A stretch of DNA of 64,000 nucleotides from positions 24,530,975-24,594,974 of the forward strand of contig NC_134283.1 of NCBI RefSeq assembly GCF_949628215.1, in the 5' to 3' direction. This document shows, piece after piece, positions 62,021 through 64,000 of the stretch (the first letter of the stretch is position 1; each line of letters begins with the position of its first letter). Under the pieces are notes generated by a model, which was given only the letters and a program-made list of their open reading frames with translations, had not been told where the DNA came from and searched no databases. This DNA is from Phalacrocorax aristotelis. Taxonomy: Eukaryota > Chordata > Aves > Suliformes > Phalacrocoracidae. A program made the position numbers and the translations under genes.

Positions 62021-62345
62021 CTGTTGGCTTGCCATGGCTCCGACCGCTCTGTTTCAACCCTTTCCAAGCAGTTTGTTTTTATTTCAGTTGTTGGGGTTAC
62101 ATAACATGCTGGTGCAGGATGGAAAGCCATGTCTCTCACACACACCCCCAAATTAAAAAAATATGGCACTTAGTTCAGGAAATGCTAACTCAGAGAGCTT
62201 TGATTGTTTCCTCCTTTCCTTCCCCCCTCCGCTTTTTCTCAGCCAGAAAATTTATCAAGGCTGACCTGTCCCTGAGAGAGATTTAAGTTGGACACTATTG
62301 GCAAATTCTGGCCAAAAAAAAGCCCTTTAACTAAAGAATTCCTGA
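62021..62345. promoter_or_regulatory. AT-rich conserved-looking noncoding block
   Basis: A 320-bp AT-rich island in GC-rich DNA with a C/EBP-type TTACATAA (62096-62103), an AT-rich run ending AAATATGG (about 62158-62166), CTTTGATTGTTT (TCF- plus SOX-type cores) at about 62200, and an NF1-like inverted repeat at 62298. It lies 2.1-2.4 kb after miR-145. An enhancer role is only inferred from composition and motif density. Confidence 0.35.
62298..62315. repeat. NF1-like inverted repeat TTGGC-N8-GCCAA
   Basis: Perfect 5-bp NF1 half-sites in inverted orientation, but spaced by 8 bp instead of the usual 5. Confidence 0.4.
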
Positions 62346-64000
62346 CCTGCCCACAGCCTGCCTATGAACCAGCTGCTCCAGCCATTGCAGGGAAGCACCA
62401 ACCTCCTTGTCACTGAAGCAGGGCTGGGTTTTGGCTCCCCGCCTCTCACCCCCACCTTCCAGCCAGGTGGTTTGCAGAGCCCACATGGGCAGGAGCACCA
62501 GTGCCAGCAGCTGTAGGGGCAGAAGGGAGACCCCGCACTCAGCAGATGTCCCCTTTGGGAGTCACTGGGTGCCTCCCGCAGCCCTGTGCATGCGGTTACC
62601 AGTGGCTCCAGCAGTTCTGGGAATAAAGCCTGGAGCACTGACCCCATCCACCTGATAGGGAAACTGAGGTGTACACCTCCTGCCTCTCCCTTGCCTCAAG
62701 AACAACACAGCCAGGGCTTTGCTACTGATCCCAGGACAAGGATGACTGGGATGAGGATGGCCAGGCCACATAGGAGAGGGGAGCAAAGCCTCATCCCTCT
62801 GTGGGGTTCAGCTGGGGCCTCTGGGCAGCACCAGGGTTTGCAGAGCAGGCATGGGGCAGTGCTAGAGCCCAGGGCTGGGGTGGGGCGGGCAGCCATGCCA
62901 CTCAGCGCCAAGGACAGCAAGGGAAGTCATGCCATCTCCAGCAAGATGCCACCCTGGCATCAGTCACAGGCTTTGCACGCTCCCTGCCTCAGTTTCCCCA
63001 TTGGTGACAGCACTGGCAGAGTCACTGGGGAGCGCTCAGACACTCAGCATGGCTCAGTCACCACCTGCTCAGCGCTACCACTGGCCCAGGACCAGCCTGC
63101 CCGGTGCTGCTGGCTGCTGCGGTGAGGCCTTGCCGTGGTGGGAAGGGCGCTCCCCTGAGTCAGCTGGCACAGCCCGTACCAACAGGGAGCAGCACCCGCT
63201 GGCGCAGCCCTGAGCTGGAGCATGGAGCCAGGGATGTGACAGCGATGGCAGAGGAGGGCTTCCCCCAGGCTTGTGGGCAGACATGTTCGCTCCTCCCTTG
63301 CTCCTGACAGGATGAGCCACCCATGTTCCCTGCTTTCTCGAAAGCACGCAGGAAGGGAAGCCCAGCTGCCACGCTCCCTTTTTTGGGCAGCTTTTCCTCT
63401 TCCACTCCCCCTAAGAGCCCTGCACAGTTACTGTCTCTGCAGGTACGCAGCAGCTGTAAATCCTCCTCTGCCCACAGGAGCTGCCTTCTTGTGCTTCACT
63501 GCCTGTTCCTCACCTCCTCCCAGAGCCCTACGTGGTGTGCCACAGCCCTCCAAATAAATATCAGGGGTCTCTCACTGGCTAACTATAGAGAGAAGAGGCA
63601 CTGTGCTGGAAGCCAAACCCACAGCCATTCCTGCCCCAGCACAGGAGACTCAACCCCATGGGCAGCCAGGGTGGAGGTGGGCAGGAGGGGTCCTTTAGGT
63701 GTCCCACCAGACCACTAAATTGGGGAGGACAGGGGCCGGTCACCCTCACTCCTAGAGGCCATAGTGGGGGGAAAGGCCTTATAAACTGTGGCGGCAAAAA
63801 TAAATACAGTGGGGAAGGGGTAAAACCTCATCCTTCCCCACCAGGGTGCAGTGCCAGGCCCACAGTGGCCATGCTCCCCCTGTGACTCGCCAGCCGCCGG
63901 GCTACCCACAGCTGAGTATCTCAGTACTTCCCTAACAGGCAGCAATCGGCTTAAAACTAATCCCCATGTCCTGCACTGGCCTCGGACACAGGGCCCCCAC
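62346..64000. other. Noncoding DNA to the end of the window
   Basis: No protein gene was recognised. In human the next gene in this direction, CSNK1A1, is tens of kilobases away, so absence here is expected. A MEF2-like CTAACTATAG with one mismatch lies at about 63574-63583, and a TTATAAA-like sequence at about 63778. Confidence 0.5.

Noticed and set aside
63778-63787. CCTTATAAAC as a CArG box
   Set aside because: Both terminal G positions are wrong, leaving only an AT-rich core.

Overview
The window is avian nuclear DNA. Six CR1 LINE pieces end in the family's ATTCTATG-type 3' tail, introns are short, and the GC content is high, as on a small GC-rich bird chromosome. The gene order AFAP1L1 - GRPEL2 - PCYOX1L - IL17B - miR-143 - miR-145 is the order I know from human 5q32, so this is a conserved vertebrate block. 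I cannot name the species.

Layout. 1-3532 is intron 1 of AFAP1L1. Its 18 remaining coding exons run from 3533 to 14119 (+), and a long antisense CR1 fills most of the last intron. GRPEL2 (+) starts in a CpG island at 16445 and has four coding exons ending at 26120. A long AT-richer stretch follows, with three more CR1 pieces between about 23.8 and 30.8 kb. PCYOX1L (+, six exons, 34025-37185) starts in a CpG island directly behind another CR1. IL17B (-, three exons, 40237-38492) is tail-to-tail with PCYOX1L. The remaining 24 kb contains no protein-coding gene I can support. It is the territory of the CARMN/MIR143HG-type host transcript and carries perfectly recognisable miR-143 (about 59.5 kb) and miR-145 (about 59.9 kb) hairpins, with a plausible polyadenylation signal at 60256.

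Function. AFAP1L1 is an actin/podosome adaptor. GRPEL2 is a mitochondrial Hsp70 nucleotide exchange factor. PCYOX1L is a secreted/endomembrane FAD oxidase-like protein and IL17B a secreted cytokine. miR-143/145 is the smooth-muscle/mesenchymal microRNA pair known to be driven by SRF/myocardin. In the noncoding region I find a perfect CArG box with a perfect MEF2 box 49 bp away (55.8 kb), a CACGTG/CCAAT/TATA-like promoter candidate (49.35-49.63 kb), a GATA cluster (54.48 kb) and AT-rich islands. Exon boundaries were set by hand from GT/AG signals, reading-frame phase and remembered human protein sequences. For every gene the exon lengths sum to an intact frame. I saw no tRNA, rRNA, CRISPR array or bacterial-type feature.
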